The notes beneath the pieces are model-generated. The model ran no database searches, had not been told where the DNA came from, and worked only from the letters and a program-made list of their open reading frames with translations. Of a stretch of DNA of 7,946 nucleotides, positions 6,745 to 7,946 are shown in pieces; within the stretch, counting starts at the first letter, position 1; each line of letters opens with the position of its first letter. Origin of the DNA: an uncultured Ideonella sp. (GTDB lineage: Bacteria > Pseudomonadota > Gammaproteobacteria > Burkholderiales > Burkholderiaceae); contig CAMLGG010000244.1 of assembly GCA_946479475.1 (NCBI GenBank), positions 1 through 7,946 on the forward strand, in the 5' to 3' direction. The translations under genes were made by a program, and so were the position numbers.

Positions 6745-6765
6745 CCAGCTTCAGCGAGTCCTGCG

Positions 6766-7920
6766 ATGAACCAGCCCCTGCTCGTGAGCGCCGCCCTCTG
6801 CGTGGCCGCCCTCGGCCTGATCGGATGCGCCAAGAAGGAAGCCCCGCCCGAACCCGTCCGTGCCGTTCGCACCGCCACGGTCAGCGGCACCGAGAGCGTG
6901 GCCTCCCACGAATACGCCGCCGAAATCCGGGCGCGCACCGAATCGCGCCTGGGCTTTCGCGTCGGCGGCAAGCTGCAGAGCCGGCCGGTGAACCTGGGCG
7001 ACGCCGTCAGGCCGGGGCAACTCCTGGCCCAGCTCGATCCGCAGGATCTTCGCCTGGGGCAGGAGGCAGCGCGTGCTGCCGTCGGCGCCGCGCAGACCAA
7101 TTTCGACCAGCTCGCCGCCGACTTCAAGCGATTCAAGGAGCTGCGCGATCAGGGCTTCATCGGTGCCGCCGAGCTCGATCGCCGTGAGGCTGCGATGAAG
7201 ACTGCGCGCGCCCAGCTCGACCAGGCCAAGGCGCAGGCGGCGGTGCAGGGCAACCAGGCCACCTATGCCTCCCTGGTGGCTGACGCTCCCGGCGTGGTGA
7301 CTGCGGTCGAGGCCGAGCCGGGGCAGGTGGTCGGGGCCGGGACGCCGGTGGTGCGCCTCGCGCACGACGGCCCGCGCGACGCGGTGTTCTCGGTGCCGGA
7401 GGACCGGGTGGGCAGTCTGCGTCAGTTGCTCAACCAGCCCGGCGCCGTCGTGCTCGAGCCTTGGGGCAACGGCCAGCCGGCGAAGGCCACGATCCGAGAG
7501 GTGGCGGCGGCCGCCGATCCGGTGACCCGCACCTTCCTGGTCAAGGCCGACGTGGGCGACGCACCGGTGCGCCTGGGGCAGACCGCCAACATCAGGATCG
7601 ACGGCAAGCCCGTCGCCGGGGTGATCCGCCTGCCGCTGACGGCGGTGGCCGAGGCCAAGGGACAGACGGTGGTCTGGCTCTTCGACCGCCATGCGATGAC
7701 GGTGCGGACCCAACCGGTGACCGTCGCCGGCGCCGATGGCAACACGGTCGTCATCGCCCAGGGCGTCAAGGCGGGCGACGAGGTGGTGATCGCCGGTACG
7801 CACGTGCTGACCCCCGGCCAGAAGGTGAAGCCGTTCACGGAACAGGCTGCGGCCGCCAGCGGCGCGGTCGTCCCGGCCTCGGCCTCGGCCTCGGATCCGG
7901 CTTCGCTGGCCTCCCGCTGA
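6766..7920 (+). CDS. RND efflux periplasmic adaptor (membrane fusion) lipoprotein
   Basis: Links an inner-membrane RND pump to an outer-membrane TolC-type channel for drug or metabolite export. The 384-residue product starts with a lipoprotein signal (lipobox LIGC, lipidated C21). Residues 62-92 and 170-199 are the two halves of the lipoyl/barrel-sandwich domain (GFRVGGKLQ; DAPGVVTAVEAEPGQVV). Between them, 96-165 form an Ala/Gln/Arg-rich alpha-helical hairpin. A beta-barrel follows (about 205-285, DPVTRTFLVKA), then the membrane-proximal domain and an Ala/Ser-rich tail from about 360. In the hairpin tip the RxxxLxxxxxxS channel-docking pattern reads R122, L126 and G133, with Gly for Ser. The ATG at 6766 has only a weak GCGAG upstream but begins the signal directly. 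The pump gene should lie to the right; the stop is 26 bases from the window edge. Substrate cannot be read from this sequence. Confidence 0.92.
   Translation: MNQPLLVSAALCVAALGLIGCAKKEAPPEPVRAVRTATVSGTESVASHEYAAEIRARTESRLGFRVGGKLQSRPVNLGDAVRPGQLLAQLDPQDLRLGQEAARAAVGAAQTNFDQLAADFKRFKELRDQGFIGAAELDRREAAMKTARAQLDQAKAQAAVQGNQATYASLVADAPGVVTAVEAEPGQVVGAGTPVVRLAHDGPRDAVFSVPEDRVGSLRQLLNQPGAVVLEPWGNGQPAKATIREVAAAADPVTRTFLVKADVGDAPVRLGQTANIRIDGKPVAGVIRLPLTAVAEAKGQTVVWLFDRHAMTVRTQPVTVAGADGNTVVIAQGVKAGDEVVIAGTHVLTPGQKVKPFTEQAAAASGAVVPASASASDPASLASR
7877..7894 (+). repeat. three tandem CCTCGG hexamers in the adaptor 3' end
   Basis: CCTCGG occurs three times in a row, encoding part of the ASASAS stretch of the adaptor's tail. 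The flanking hexamers TCCCGG and ATCCGG are near copies. In-frame gain or loss of units would change only the length of a probably disordered tail. Confidence 0.6.
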
Positions 7921-7946
7921 TCCTTCGCGAACGACAACGAGAACGA

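Noticed and set aside
7930..7946. AACGA repeated three times at the right edge
   Set aside because: Only a short run in the spacer before an expected downstream gene; too short and cut by the window edge to interpret.

Overview
The window reads as chromosomal DNA of a GC-rich betaproteobacterium, most likely of the order Burkholderiales. This rests on the overall protein flavour (LeuA, PBP7-type endopeptidase, HpnC/D/E, IclR and RND adaptor sequences), the high GC content and the long antisense open frames typical of such genomes. No rRNA, tRNA, CRISPR array, insertion sequence or phage gene is visible. Genes are tightly packed and none looks broken.

Layout, left to right. (1) Bases 1-1476, plus strand: most of leuA (2-isopropylmalate synthase), cut at the left edge so that the N-terminal catalytic motif is missing. 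A clear intrinsic terminator follows (about 1537-1577). (2) 1616-2692, plus strand: an exported penicillin-binding-protein-type D-alanyl-D-alanine endopeptidase (PBP7/PbpG-like). It converges on (3) 2785-3552, minus strand: an IclR-family regulator. The 92-base gap between them holds two compact GC-rich hairpins. (4) 3617-6610, minus strand: hpnC-hpnD-hpnE, transcribed right to left with a 4-base GTGA overlap between hpnC and hpnD and a 17-base overlap between hpnD and hpnE. Together they make squalene from two farnesyl diphosphates through presqualene diphosphate and hydroxysqualene. No squalene-hopene cyclase is in the window. (5) 6766-7920, plus strand, divergent from hpnC: a lipoprotein RND-efflux periplasmic adaptor (AcrA/MexA type). 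Its inner-membrane pump partner would be expected just beyond the right edge.

The most notable non-coding element lies between hpnC and the adaptor gene. It is a TetR-operator-like palindrome that can be read as an 18-base perfect palindrome carrying a tandem CAGT duplication, placed at the -10/start region of a good predicted promoter for the efflux gene. No TetR gene is present here, so the cognate repressor would have to lie elsewhere, perhaps beyond the right edge. The operator also lies directly upstream of the squalene operon, so one regulator could affect both directions. I see no clearly new multi-gene system; the interesting points are regulatory and contextual.
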